From Herbidospora sakaeratensis (lineage in GTDB: Bacteria; Actinomycetota; Actinomycetes; Streptosporangiales; Streptosporangiaceae), in the NCBI RefSeq assembly GCF_001570525.1, contig NZ_BBXC01000016.1, forward strand, positions 1 through 64,000: a stretch of 64,000 nt of DNA, given 5' to 3'. The position numbers and the translations under genes are program-made. Of the stretch, positions 1-8,200 are shown piece after piece (the first letter of the stretch is position 1; every line of letters begins with the position of its first letter). Under the pieces are notes generated by a model. That model saw only the letters and a list, made by a program, of their open reading frames with translations. It was not told the DNA's origin and searched no databases.

Positions 1-169
1 CCCCCGTGAACGCCGACAACCGCGACCCCGCCCCGCGCCCATCACCCCCCGTCACCCGCGCATCCGTCAGCACCATCCACTCCCGATGCCGCGGCCAATC
101 CGTCAGCACCGAAAACAATCGCTCCGCCGGCACATCCGCCTCCGCCGACACCGCCAACCGCACCGCCAC
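1..169 (-). CDS. SRPBCC family protein, partial (cut by left edge)
   Basis: Reading the minus strand from a GTG at 169 gives VAVRLAVSAEADVPAERLFS followed by VLTDWPRHREWMVLTDARVT, running in frame to the window edge. An N-terminal strand, then a helix with the pattern V-P-A-E-R-L-F-x-V-L-T-D-W-P-R-H-x-E-W, is the start of an SRPBCC/polyketide-cyclase-like fold (START-like hydrophobic ligand-binding family). A GGGAGGG Shine-Dalgarno sequence lies at 174-180. Only 56 codons are visible, so ligand and exact subfamily cannot be given. It is divergent from the DUF3224 gene at 257. Confidence 0.7.
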   Translation of the reverse strand, partial: MAVRLAVSAEADVPAERLFSVLTDWPRHREWMVLTDARVTGGDGRGAGSRLSAFTG

Positions 170-256
170 GACACCCTCCCTCACACCCCACCCAGACGAA
201 ACACCCCTACCCCCACCTGACAGAACCTGACAACAATCCCCGCCACCATCGCCGAC

Positions 257-652
257 ATGCACGCCACCGGAACCTTCGACATCACCACCTGGGACACCCT
301 CGCCACCGACGAACACCCCGGCGCCACCATCGCCCGCCACCGCCTCACCAAACACTTCACCGGCGACCTCACCGGCACCTCCACCACCGAGATCCTCACC
401 ATCACCACCCCCGACGGCCCCGCCGCCTACACCGGCCTCGAACACCTCGACGCCACCCTCCACGGCCGCACAGGCACCTTCGTCCTGGCCCACAGCGCCG
501 GCGGGGGAGCGGACGGAACACCGTGGACGCGCTGGGAGATCGTCGCCACGTCGGGAACGGGAGAACTGACCGGCATCACCGGCTCAGGCCAGATCATCAA
601 CGACGACGGACACCACTACACCCTCGACTACACGCTCACCAACGGGACATGA
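257..652 (+). CDS. DUF3224 domain-containing protein
   Basis: The 131-residue protein matches the DUF3224 pattern along its length: an opening GTFDITTWD, a central segment with TKHFTGDLTGTS and YTGLEHLDATLHGRTGTFVL, and a closing GTGELTGITGSGQI...YTLDYTL. The family forms a small allene-oxide-cyclase-like beta barrel; its biochemical role is unknown. There is no signal peptide or membrane segment, so it is probably cytosolic. No clear ribosome binding site precedes the ATG. It is divergent from the SRPBCC gene (87-bp gap). Confidence 0.85.
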   Translation: MHATGTFDITTWDTLATDEHPGATIARHRLTKHFTGDLTGTSTTEILTITTPDGPAAYTGLEHLDATLHGRTGTFVLAHSAGGGADGTPWTRWEIVATSGTGELTGITGSGQIINDDGHHYTLDYTLTNGT

Positions 653-663
653 GCGGATTCTCT

Positions 664-762
664 CCGTTACGGCTCCGCCTGGCCGGCACCGACCGCCGCC
701 ACCTGTTCCGGTCGGCCGAACGGCGGCAACCACCCGCTGTGGTCCCGCGCCGTCACGGGTCG
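664..762 (-). repeat. Dispersed repeat, left inverted copy
   Basis: Reverse-complement counterpart of 1196-1295. Two blocks are conserved: an outer block at 664-687, identical to the complement of 1271-1294 (24 bases), and an inner block at 721-762, matching the complement of the other copy with about one mismatch over 42 bases. The middle (688-720) is diverged. A third, more diverged outer block occurs at 22391-22414. Confidence 0.75.
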
Positions 763-798
763 CCCGACTCCCTAAACAACGGGCATCGCCTCCGACCC

Positions 799-911
799 GC
801 CCAGGGAACCAGCAGCCTCGGCGACGCCATCGAGACGCTCGCCGGTGCCGCGGCATGCGCGTCATCGTCTCCGACTTACTCGACGACCCCGGCTGCCCGG
901 AACACCCCATC
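799..911 (+). pseudogene. Decayed fragment of a DUF58-family gene
   Basis: Translates as [16 protein letters not shown] and, after a frameshift near 850, RGMRVIVSDLLDDPG. This corresponds to [16 protein letters not shown]...[15 protein letters not shown] of the intact DUF58 gene in this window (about 35207-35328). A gap of several bases relative to the intact copy shifts the frame, and the rest of the gene is missing on both sides. Either a duplicated piece of that gene or a relic of a second MoxR-DUF58 locus. Confidence 0.7.
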
Positions 912-1000
912 CCGGGCAGCGGGGGAGAGGGGAGCGGCCCCGAGGTGTAGCCCGGCCGGCCCAGGGGTCGCCGACGGCAGCTGGAGTGCGGCCACGTCGG

Positions 1001-1043
1001 GCTGATCCTCCTCGGCGTCATCGCCGGCATCGTCCTGCTGGCC
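1001..1043 (+). repeat. Exact 43-bp copy of the L7/L12-like gene's membrane segment
   Basis: Bases 1001-1043 are identical to 1759-1801, which encodes part of the N-terminal membrane helix of the downstream L7/L12-like protein. Similarity stops abruptly on both sides. The identity implies a recent short duplication or recombination, in contrast to the decayed DUF58 piece next to it. Confidence 0.75.
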
Positions 1044-1195
1044 CCCAGGGGAGGACCGGGGCGAGCGGCGCCCGGCCAAGGCGCTGCCGACATCCCGGCA
1101 GGCAGGGCGCGTCCCGCAAGCGACCAGGGCCCCAGCACGCCGGGCGGCACGGGCGGGCGCGGTTGCGGCAGGCCGCCCCGGCGAATCGCCGACCA

Positions 1196-1295
1196 CGACC
1201 CGTGACGGCGCGGCACCACAGCGGGTGGTTGCCGCCGCGCACCGAACCGCGACGCGCTGCGGCGAGCGGGGCCGGCCAGGCGGAGCCGTAACGGA
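1196..1295 (+). repeat. Dispersed repeat, right inverted copy
   Basis: Inverted partner of 664-762. The outer block 1271-1294 is followed by an A-rich run and AGACC. The same order (outer block, A-rich run, AGACCC) is seen in the third copy at 22391-22425, so the element extends at least to that A-rich tail. No transposase or terminal target duplication was recognised. Confidence 0.7.
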
Positions 1296-1672
1296 AAAAG
1301 ACCTGAAAACGCGGAGGAGCCCCCCACCCAACCACGGGAAAGAGGGCCCCTCACCACGCCCCGGCACCGGCAGGCGACGGGGGACGGCCACACGCGGGCC
1401 ACCGCCGTAACCCGCGCCGCCGTCACCGCCGGCGGCCCCGGCAAGAAGTGGTCGACACCGCCGCGACCGACCACCCCCGAAAACCGGCGCCACCCATCCC
1501 GCCGACACGTCATGCCCGCCGAAAGCCGGACGAACGGCGATGGTCACCTTCACCACCCGCCACGGTCAATCCCGAGACCCGCTCACGACCCGACCGAAAC
1601 CCACCACGACCAGCACAACCGCGCCCACCCGCGCCGCCCGGCGCGCTGAACCTTTCACCCCGCCCAGCCAAC

Positions 1673-1723
1673 TTGACATAATGTTCATTATCGAGCACGC
1701 AAAGCCGTCGTAAGATCACCGTC
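1673..1723 (+). promoter_or_regulatory. Promoter/operator region of the L7/L12-like gene
   Basis: An AT-rich island in otherwise GC-rich DNA. TTGACA lies at 1673-1678 and overlaps the inverted repeat ATAATG-TT-CATTAT (1678-1691), a likely repressor site. A TAAGAT -10-like hexamer is at 1711-1716, only 7 bases before the ATG, so a leaderless or nearly leaderless transcript is possible. The spacing between TTGACA and TAAGAT is too long for one promoter, so the two may not work together. Confidence 0.4.
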
Positions 1724-2173
1724 ATGGGCAACGTCGGACCCACCGAACTCCTCGTCCTGCTGATCCTCCTCGGCGTCATCGCCGGCATCGTCCTGCTGGC
1801 CGTCAGAGCCGCCGGCGGACGACCCCGCGCCCAAGTCGCCTACTGGGCGCCCGGCGTCATCCCGCAGATCGCCGAACCCATCCGCGACCGCGTCCGCGAC
1901 CTCGGCGCCGACGGCCGCATCCTGGAAGCGATCAAACTCGTCCGGCAGGAAACCGGCCTCGGCCTGCGCGACGCCAAGTTCGTCACCGAATCGATCATCG
2001 CCGGCCGCTACCTCCCCACCAGCACCGAACGCGCCCTCCAGACCGGGCCCGACCTGGCCGGGCGGGTCCGCGAACTCAAGGAGGCCGGGCGGACCGAGCA
2101 GGCGATCTTCCTGGTGCGCGGCGAGACCGGCATGAACCAGGAACAGGCCGAGGCGTTCGTGGGCCTCATCTGA
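1724..2173 (+). CDS. Membrane-anchored protein with two ribosomal L7/L12 C-terminal-like domains
   Basis: 149 residues. One N-terminal membrane helix (about 8-30) is followed by two copies of the L7/L12 C-terminal-domain signature: ILEAIKLVRQETGLGLRDAK at about 65-85 and EQAIFLVRGETGMNQEQAEA near the C-terminus. In ribosomal L7/L12 this small domain docks translation GTPases. Free-standing membrane-tethered versions are common in actinobacteria with no assigned function. It is not the ribosomal protein itself. A 43-bp exact copy of its membrane-helix coding sequence lies upstream. Confidence 0.8.
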   Translation: MGNVGPTELLVLLILLGVIAGIVLLAVRAAGGRPRAQVAYWAPGVIPQIAEPIRDRVRDLGADGRILEAIKLVRQETGLGLRDAKFVTESIIAGRYLPTSTERALQTGPDLAGRVRELKEAGRTEQAIFLVRGETGMNQEQAEAFVGLI

Positions 2174-2200
2174 GAACCCCCATATCGGGCAAAGATGTCT

Positions 2201-2240
2201 ATACCAGACAGAAGGTGAATTCTGTTTGGTATCCCATTTT
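2201..2240. terminator. Terminator hairpin between convergent genes
   Basis: A 13-bp stem (2201-2213 with 2220-2232, one G.T wobble) and a six-base loop, followed by CCCATTTTT. It separates the L7/L12-like gene from the minus-strand oxygenase gene and is AT-rich for this genome. Confidence 0.7.
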
Positions 2241-2311
2241 TGTCGTGTTGTGAGCTACTGATTGACCAGGCAGGTAGTCGAACCATGACGCACATGTCGA
2301 GCGAACTCTGA

Positions 2312-2935
2312 TCACATCCACGGCTCTTCATGGTCGGGAAGGGTCGTGCACCAGATCGCCAACGTGTAGCGGTCGCCGTCTTCGACGACGCCTACCTCAT
2401 GTTCGAACCGACGATCACACGGGAAAGCGACGAGGGTGCCCGCAGCCGGGATCACCTCCAGCTCGCGGGACGGGAAGCGCAGCGAACCTCCCGAATAGCC
2501 GCCGCCCGGGCCTGCTGAATTGAGATAGAGAATCGCGGCATGGCTTCGGTGAGGGGTGTGGTTGGGCTCCCATTTCTCGGCTACGCGACGCTCGTTGTCG
2601 GCGTGGAGGGGAACACGGTCACCGGCCCGCATTTCACTCAGGATGGTGCATTCCAGCCATAGGTCGTCGAGGCCGAAGAATTTGCTCAGTTCGGCAAGAA
2701 CGCGGGAGCGGATTCCTGCAACGGTGTCGTCACCGTGCTCCATCAGGGAGATTGCCGACATCTCCGAGCGCACCCGGGTGGTTCGCACCGTCGGGTCGCT
2801 CGTCTTGACTTCCCGGATTTGCTCGACGAGGCGGCCACACTCGGCTGCGGTCGTGAAGCCGGGCCTGATCATGATCTGCATGTTGGCCCCCACACATGGT
2901 TCCGCCAGGTCATGTGATGACGGTAAGTCGGACAC
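2312..2935 (-). CDS. 2OG-Fe(II) oxygenase, prolyl 4-hydroxylase-like
   Basis: 207 residues with the facial triad of Fe(II)/2-oxoglutarate dioxygenases: H111 and D113 (in PLHADNE), H179 (in FEHEV), and R189 (DRYTLAIW) for the 2OG carboxylate. The spacing and the YLN...GGSLRFP segment resemble the prolyl-4-hydroxylase (P4Hc) group, whose members hydroxylate proline or other residues in peptides. The start is uncertain: the first ATG lacks a ribosome binding site, and M19 (about 2881), preceded by GTGGGGGCC, is a good alternative. It is divergent from the DUF6065-peptide-oxygenase operon. Prolyl hydroxylation of the proline-rich peptide encoded at 3793 is an attractive but untested inference. 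Confidence 0.85.
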   Translation of the reverse strand: MSDLPSSHDLAEPCVGANMQIMIRPGFTTAAECGRLVEQIREVKTSDPTVRTTRVRSEMSAISLMEHGDDTVAGIRSRVLAELSKFFGLDDLWLECTILSEMRAGDRVPLHADNERRVAEKWEPNHTPHRSHAAILYLNSAGPGGGYSGGSLRFPSRELEVIPAAGTLVAFPCDRRFEHEVGVVEDGDRYTLAIWCTTLPDHEEPWM

Positions 2936-3040
2936 AGAGCCGGATCAAGCTCGCTTGGCAGGGGTTGCGTGCCCGTCCTTGACGCTGTCGGCCCCCCGTG
3001 CTCACAATCGCTGTACCGTTGCCACGGATTAGGAGAACGC

Positions 3041-3781
3041 GTGGACTTCTCCATGCGGCAGTTGACGGCCTACGCACTCGAGCCGCCTCATCTCCCCCTC
3101 GAACCCGCAGAAGTGTTTCGAGACTGGATGAACGGGACTCCCGATCGGTACGCGAACCGATGCCTGCCGATGCTCATCGCCAATCAGTACGGGTGGCACG
3201 TCCTCAACAGGGGGACGGTCCGCGTGGAATGGAATGGCGGCATCGACGCGGCCGACGTCTCTATCAGCGCTGATGGCTGGGACGACCCACCGATCTCGAA
3301 TTTCGGCAGCGGCATAGTGACCTGGCGAATCCCCTATCTGTTCAGGACGCCGCCGGGCTGGAATCTGCTTGTCCGCGGTCCGGCGAACCACATCAAGGGT
3401 GGTGCCGGCTCACTTGAGGGGATAGTCGAGACCGACTGGGCGATCACCCCCGCGTTCCATTCCTGGCGCCTGACCGACCCGGGCCGCACGGTTGTGTGGA
3501 CCGACGGCGAGCCGATCTGCTCGATCGTCCCGCAGCGGCGGAGCGATCTGGAGCGCTGGGACCCGATCCTGCGTGAGCTGGGGTCCGATCCGCAGCTCGC
3601 AGAGGAGTATCGCCGATTCGCCGAACGCCGCGCCGCGTTCAGCGCCGCCCATCCGACCGGCTGGGAGAAGGACTACTTTCTCGGCCGCCGGCCGGGCGGC
3701 GAGGTATCCGGCCCGGATGACCATCAGCGCAGGCTCCGCCTGCGTGCCTTCACTCCCGCCGTCGCCGACGGAACACAGTAA
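3041..3781 (+). CDS. DUF6065 family protein
   Basis: 246 residues from a GTG at 3041, preceded by AGGAGA at a good distance; an upstream ATG at 2969 has no such site. The N-terminal region has the DUF6065 hallmarks: P-L-x-P at about 20, YANRCLPMLIANQYGWHVLN, then SNFGSGIVTWRIPYLFRTPP and a charged C-terminal helix. The family has no known biochemical function to my knowledge. No membrane segment. Its stop codon overlaps the AAGGAG that serves the following peptide gene, so the two are tightly coupled. Next to two 2OG oxygenases and a short peptide, a role in peptide modification or substrate presentation is possible. Confidence 0.75.
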   Translation: MDFSMRQLTAYALEPPHLPLEPAEVFRDWMNGTPDRYANRCLPMLIANQYGWHVLNRGTVRVEWNGGIDAADVSISADGWDDPPISNFGSGIVTWRIPYLFRTPPGWNLLVRGPANHIKGGAGSLEGIVETDWAITPAFHSWRLTDPGRTVVWTDGEPICSIVPQRRSDLERWDPILRELGSDPQLAEEYRRFAERRAAFSAAHPTGWEKDYFLGRRPGGEVSGPDDHQRRLRLRAFTPAVADGTQ

Positions 3782-3792
3782 GGAGCTCTCTC

Positions 3793-3903
3793 ATGCCGAC
3801 TGATGAGACGACCGCCGAGGAGACTCCGGAGATCGCGGAGCCCGCCGTTCTCACCCCGGACGAGGTGAACCCGCCGCCTCCCCCGCCTGTCCCCACCCGC
3901 TAG
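3793..3903 (+). CDS. 36-residue acidic, proline-rich peptide; candidate RiPP precursor
   Basis: ATG preceded by AAGGAG at a 7-base spacing. The N-terminal two-thirds is acidic and Glu/Thr-rich (starts MPTDETTAEETPEIAE), like a leader region. The end is VNPPPPPPVPTR: six consecutive prolines, one more proline and a C-terminal arginine. The gene lies between DUF6065 and an arginine-hydroxylase-like oxygenase, with a prolyl-hydroxylase-like enzyme divergent upstream, so the C-terminus matches the residue types these enzyme families act on. A strong hairpin follows the stop. Ribosomal synthesis is well supported by the start signals; modification is inferred. No Cys, Ser or Lys is present for common RiPP chemistry. 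Confidence 0.6.
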   Translation: MPTDETTAEETPEIAEPAVLTPDEVNPPPPPPVPTR

Positions 3904-3912
3904 GCCGTGCCT

Positions 3913-3937
3913 CCCGTGGCGCAGCGCGCGCCACGGG
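3913..3937 (+). terminator. Intercistronic hairpin (attenuator) after the peptide gene
   Basis: A perfect 10-bp GC stem (3913-3922 with 3928-3937) and a five-base loop, 10 bases after the peptide stop and 24 bases before the next ATG. There is no T-tract. Partial termination or 3'-end protection here would raise peptide mRNA over enzyme mRNA, an arrangement usual for precursor peptide genes. Confidence 0.6.
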
Positions 3938-3960
3938 GGCCTACTACCGAGGAACGCCCC

Positions 3961-4923
3961 ATGGCCGGACCCTGCCGCCTGACCCTGTTGGACTGTGAGA
4001 TCGACGAGATCGGGGCGTTGCTGAGTGAGGTGGCGGCCCGTTATTCGTTCGTCGATGACACCGGTTTCCTCATGGAGGCCGAGCGGCTCGCCCACGGCCT
4101 CCCCCGACGGCTGCGGGCCTTCCTCGCTGAGTGCCGCGCTGCGGAGAGGCCGTTGTTCGTCATCGCGCGCTGGCCGGTCGACGATGCCGCATTGGGACTT
4201 ACTCCGCCGGACTGGCGAGCCGGCTGCGCCGACCACGAGTCGATCCACCGGCACCAGTTGCTGTTGGTGCTCGCCGCCTCGTTGCTCGGCGATCCGTTCA
4301 CTCTTTCCTCCGCTCAGGGGGGACACCTGGTCAACCACATCGTGCCGGTCGCTGGTGCCGAGCGGCAGATCAGCGCGGCCAGTAGCGAGGAGCTGGGCTG
4401 GCACACGGAGGAGGCCGGTTTCCGGTTCCGTCCCGACCATCTCGGCTTCATCTGCCTGCGTAACCCTCAGCGGGTGCCGATGATGATCGGACTGGCTGAC
4501 CATCTGGTCCTCGATCCCGCCGTCAGGGAGATCCTTCGCAGCCCTTTGTTCGGCATGCCGCAACTGGGGGCGGCTGAGCGAATCGAGTACGCGCCCGTCC
4601 TTTACGGCGATGTGGACCGACCTTATTTGAGTGCCGATTCGGTCTACATGGTGCCCGCGCCGGGTGACCGGGCCGCCGCGGAGGCCTGGGAGGTGCTGGG
4701 CGCGGCGATCGACACGGCCCTGCGTCCGTTCGTCATGGAGCCGGGCGACCTCTACTTTCTGGACAACCACCGGGCGGTCCACGGCCGCCCGGCGTTCCTT
4801 CCTCGGTACGACGGTGCCGACCGGTGGCTGCTGCGGGTCAAGATCGGCAGGGACCTGCGCGCTTCTCGTCCATATCGGGGCGGCGCAGGGACCCGCGTGA
4901 TCGATTTCGACCGGTTAGGCTGA
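3961..4923 (+). CDS. Clavaminate synthase/arginine beta-hydroxylase-like Fe(II)/2OG oxygenase (TauD/CAS superfamily)
   Basis: 320 residues from the ATG at 3961, preceded by GAGGAA. The metal triad has the His-x-Glu form typical of clavaminate synthase and VioC/OrfP-type L-arginine hydroxylases: H148-x-E150 (GWHTEEAGF) and H274 (FLDNHRAVHGR), with R288 or R292 (ADRWLLRV) for 2OG. Relatives hydroxylate free amino acids, especially arginine and lysine, at C-beta or C-gamma. Here the gene sits behind a peptide ending in Arg, so a peptide substrate is possible. Against this, CAS-like enzymes usually act on free amino acids. The trypco2 gene starts 39 bases downstream. Confidence 0.85.
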   Translation: MAGPCRLTLLDCEIDEIGALLSEVAARYSFVDDTGFLMEAERLAHGLPRRLRAFLAECRAAERPLFVIARWPVDDAALGLTPPDWRAGCADHESIHRHQLLLVLAASLLGDPFTLSSAQGGHLVNHIVPVAGAERQISAASSEELGWHTEEAGFRFRPDHLGFICLRNPQRVPMMIGLADHLVLDPAVREILRSPLFGMPQLGAAERIEYAPVLYGDVDRPYLSADSVYMVPAPGDRAAAEAWEVLGAAIDTALRPFVMEPGDLYFLDNHRAVHGRPAFLPRYDGADRWLLRVKIGRDLRASRPYRGGAGTRVIDFDRLG

Positions 4924-4962
4924 TGCGGCATTCAGGGGTTCTCGACATGAGGTGCGACGCCG

Positions 4963-5262
4963 ATGATCGAACTGCATGAGCTGATCCGCGATCTGCGTTC
5001 GGAATTGATGGAAGCGATGGCGGCCGCGCCCGAGGAAGGGCTGCAGTTCGAACTGGGTCCGATCGAGCTCGAAGTCAGCTTCGGCGTCGAGAAGAGCGGC
5101 GGCGGTGGGGCCAAGGTCAAGTTCTGGGTCGTCTCGCTTGAGTCCGAGGGGAAGGTGGCTGCGACGTCCTTGCAGAAAGTGACGTTGACACTGTCGCCGC
5201 GGACTGCCGGCTCCTCCGCTCCCCCGTATGTCTCCGGTCGTGAACGGCTGGGCGAGCGGTAG
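4963..5262 (+). CDS. Trypsin-co-occurring domain 2 (trypco2) protein
   Basis: 99 residues. An N-terminal helix (IELHELIRDLRSELMEAMAAA) is followed by strands LQFELGPIELEVSFGVEKSG and AKVKFWVVSLESEG, ending in QKVTLTLSP. This matches the trypco2 family, small proteins encoded next to trypsin-like/STAND proteins in predicted NTPase-dependent conflict systems. It probably acts as a partner or sensor of the adjacent protease. GAGGTG lies 8 bases before the ATG. Its 3' end overlaps the earliest start of the next gene. Confidence 0.8.
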   Translation: MIELHELIRDLRSELMEAMAAAPEEGLQFELGPIELEVSFGVEKSGGGGAKVKFWVVSLESEGKVAATSLQKVTLTLSPRTAGSSAPPYVSGRERLGER

Positions 5263-8200
5263 CTCCGTGCCCTCGACGGTCGGACGAATGGGACGCGCGC
5301 GAGGCCATGGGCTCGATCCGCACAGCGCCGCTGAGATCATCACGGTGCTGCCGGACGGTTCTCGGCGCAGGGGCTCCGGCTACCGGGTCTCGGCGACGGC
5401 GGTTCTCACCGCAGCCCATGTCGTCGTCGGCGCCGAGACGGTCACGGTACGGTTCGACGCGGACCGTTCCGATGAAACGGTGGGCCCCGCGACCGTCGCC
5501 TGGCTTGACGAGACCATCGATGTCGCCGTCCTCGAAGGCGCCTGGCCGCTCCCGGGAGGCGCTGCGCGCGTCGTGCGCTACGGCTGGGTGGACGACGTGG
5601 ACACGGTCTTGTCCTGTTCTTCCGTCGGGTTCCCGCGCCACAAACTCCGTCAGGCGGCCGATGGCTGGTATCGCGACTCCAGCCACGTACACGGCACGAT
5701 CTCGGCGCTGTCGCACCGCCGCGAGGGGACGCTGGAGATTCGCGTCGGACCGCCGGACAGTGACCCCGACCCGAGCATCTCCCCGTGGGAGGGGATGTCG
5801 GGATCTGCCGTGTTCGCTCGTGGGGTCTTCATCGGCATGGTCTCGCGTCACCATCGTTCTGACGGCCTCGGCGTGCTGACCGCGACCCGGGTCGACGGCT
5901 GGCTTACCCGGCATGACCGTGGGCTGCTGGCCGGGCTGTGCGCGTTGACCGGCCTGCCGTCCGCCCCTGAGGAGCTCGTCGACGTCCTGGGTGAACTGGG
6001 CGACGCGGAGGCCGCGGTGCTCGCGCCGGTCGCGCCGTCGCGGACGGTCTTTCTCTCCTACGAGGTGCACGACCGTGCTTCCGCCGACCAGGTGGCGCGG
6101 CTGCTGATGCGGCACAGTATTCGTTCTCTCACCGATCCGGCGTCGTCGGCCGACGATCCGCTCGGCGGGTCGTTGGAGCAGACCGAAGCGGTCGCTGTGC
6201 TCGTGGGGCCCGAGGGCATCACCGGCGAACGCTCGGCCAGCATCCGCGCGGCCGTCGAATACGCCAGCCGTGAGCGCAGCAACCTGCGCATCGTGCCGAT
6301 CCTGCTGCCCGGCGCCTCCGCGCGACTGCTCCCGGCGTTTCTGTCCCGGCAGCTCGCGGTGGACCTCCACACCGCTCTGGGGCAGCCGCGCACGAGAGCG
6401 GAGCTGGTCGCCACCGTAGAGGGCCTGGCTCCCGAGAGGTCGCAGACGACGCTGCCGGATGATCCGGCGCCGTTTCCGAGCCTGCGCGCTTTCACTTCCA
6501 CCGAGGCGTCGTTGTTCTTCGGCCGCTCCGCCGAGACCGCGCGGCTGGTTGATCGGGTGCGTGGTGCGTCCTTCACCGCGGTGGTCGGCGCCTCGGGCTC
6601 GGGCAAGTCGTCCTTGGTGATGGCGGGGCTGGTGCCCGCCGTCGGGGAGCGGACCGAAGTGGTGACGTTGGTGCCCGGACCATGGCCGATCCGTGCGCTC
6701 GCCGCCCGGATCGCCGCGCTGGTGCCTGAGAACGAGCGGCCGAGCCCGAGCGTGCTCGAACGGCAGTTGCTGACCGACCCCGACGAGCTCGGCAAACTCC
6801 TGCATGATCTGGTCGCCGCCGACGATCGAACCGACCGGGTGTTGCTCATCGTCGACCAGTTCGAGGAGGTGTTCACCCTCAAGCCGCCGCAGCGGGGCGA
6901 CGTCGACGCGCAGCTGCACTTCATCCAGAGCCTTCATCGCATCGCCGAATCCCGGTCCGACGCGGTCCGCGTCGTGATCACGCTCCGCGCCGACTTCGTC
7001 CAGCACTGCCTCGCCTTCGCCGAACTCCGCGAACTGCTGGCCGCCGACCAGCTGCTGCTCGGACCGCTCGACGACCCTTCTTTGCGCGAAGCGATGCTGA
7101 TGCCCGCGCAGCACGTCGGCGCGCTGTTCGAGCGCGGCTTGGTCGACCGGGTCCTGGTCGACATGCGAGGCCGGTCCGGCGCGCTGCCCCTGCTGCAGAC
7201 CGCGCTCGCGGCGTTGTGGCGGCGGCGTCGCGGCGTGTGGCTCACCCACGCGGACTACGATGCCGTCGGCGGCATCGGTGGCGCGCTGAACCAACTGGCC
7301 AACGACACCTATGCAGGGCTCAGCGAGCGCCAACGGGAGCTCGCCCGGCTGATGTTTCTGAGGTTGGTGGCCGTCCGTGAGGGCGCTTACACCCGGCGGC
7401 GGGTCCCCCGGCACGAGCTCGACCTCGTCGCGGCCGATCCGCGGGAGATCGAGCAGGTCATCCTCACGTTGTCCCATCGTGACGCCCGGCTGATCGCCGC
7501 CGGTCACGACACGGTGGAAATCGTCCATGAGGCGCTGATCGACAACTGGGACACGCTCATCGCCTGGTTGCAGCAAGACGCCGCGGACTTGCGCACCCAC
7601 CGGCTGCTCACGGAGGCTGCGCAGGAGTGGGCCGATCACGAACGTGAGGACAGCTACCTCTACCGCGGGCTGCGTCTGGCGGCCGCGAGCGACTGGGCCA
7701 CCCGCAACGCAGGGCTCCTGAGCAGGCTGGAGGATGTCTTCCTGACCTCCAGCCGTACCGCGCAGGACACTGCGGTGGCGCGTGAGCAGTCCGATCGGAC
7801 CCTCGCCCGCGCCGGGCAGGCCATGTTCGAGCTGGAGGCGGCGCCGGAACAGGCGCTGAGGTTAGCGCTCCAGGCCGCAGACGACGGCGGCGATATCCCG
7901 CTGGTGCAGCGAACGATGTTCCGGGTCTTCAACGAGGCACGGGTGCGCCGCATCCTGCGGGGCCACTCCGACCGGTTGTCGGGGGTGGCCTGGCATCCTG
8001 ACGGCCGCCTGGCGGCCACCGCCAGTTACGACGGCACGATCCGGCTGTGGGACGCGGCCGAGGGTCGTCTTCTGACGGTCATCGAGGCGGGCCAGGACTG
8101 CGTGACGTGCCTCGACTTCGACGCCGACGGGACTCGCCTTGTGAGCGGCGGCTGGGACGGCACCGCTGGGATCTGGGACGTCGGGAGCGGACGGAGCGTC

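Larger units (their letters stand above)
653..1672. other. About 1 kb without an intact gene; mosaic of repeats and gene fragments
   Basis: No open frame here has a convincing start, ribosome binding site or family match; the long frames on both strands are low-complexity Pro/Arg/Gly/Ala translations. The stretch holds two inverted copies of an about 100-bp repeat (664-762 and 1196-1295), a decayed piece of a DUF58 gene (799-911) and an exact 43-base piece of the L7/L12-like gene (1001-1043). It looks like a site of repeated duplication and decay. From 1296 to 1672 nothing recognisable is seen. Confidence 0.6.

Noticed and set aside
3773-3790. ACACAGTAAGG as a further copy of the 14-mer motif
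   Set aside because: Only the right half matches, and the sequence is explained by the DUF6065 stop codon and the ribosome binding site of the peptide gene.
3907-3960. Earlier ATG for the CAS-like oxygenase at 3907
   Set aside because: It would translate through the intercistronic hairpin and has no ribosome binding site; ATG 3961 has GAGGAA and begins the family-like sequence.
5117-7639. 840-codon open frame on the minus strand under the STAND gene
   Set aside because: Its translation is Arg/Gly/His-rich without any domain, and the plus strand has continuous recognisable domains. It is a shadow frame produced by high GC3.
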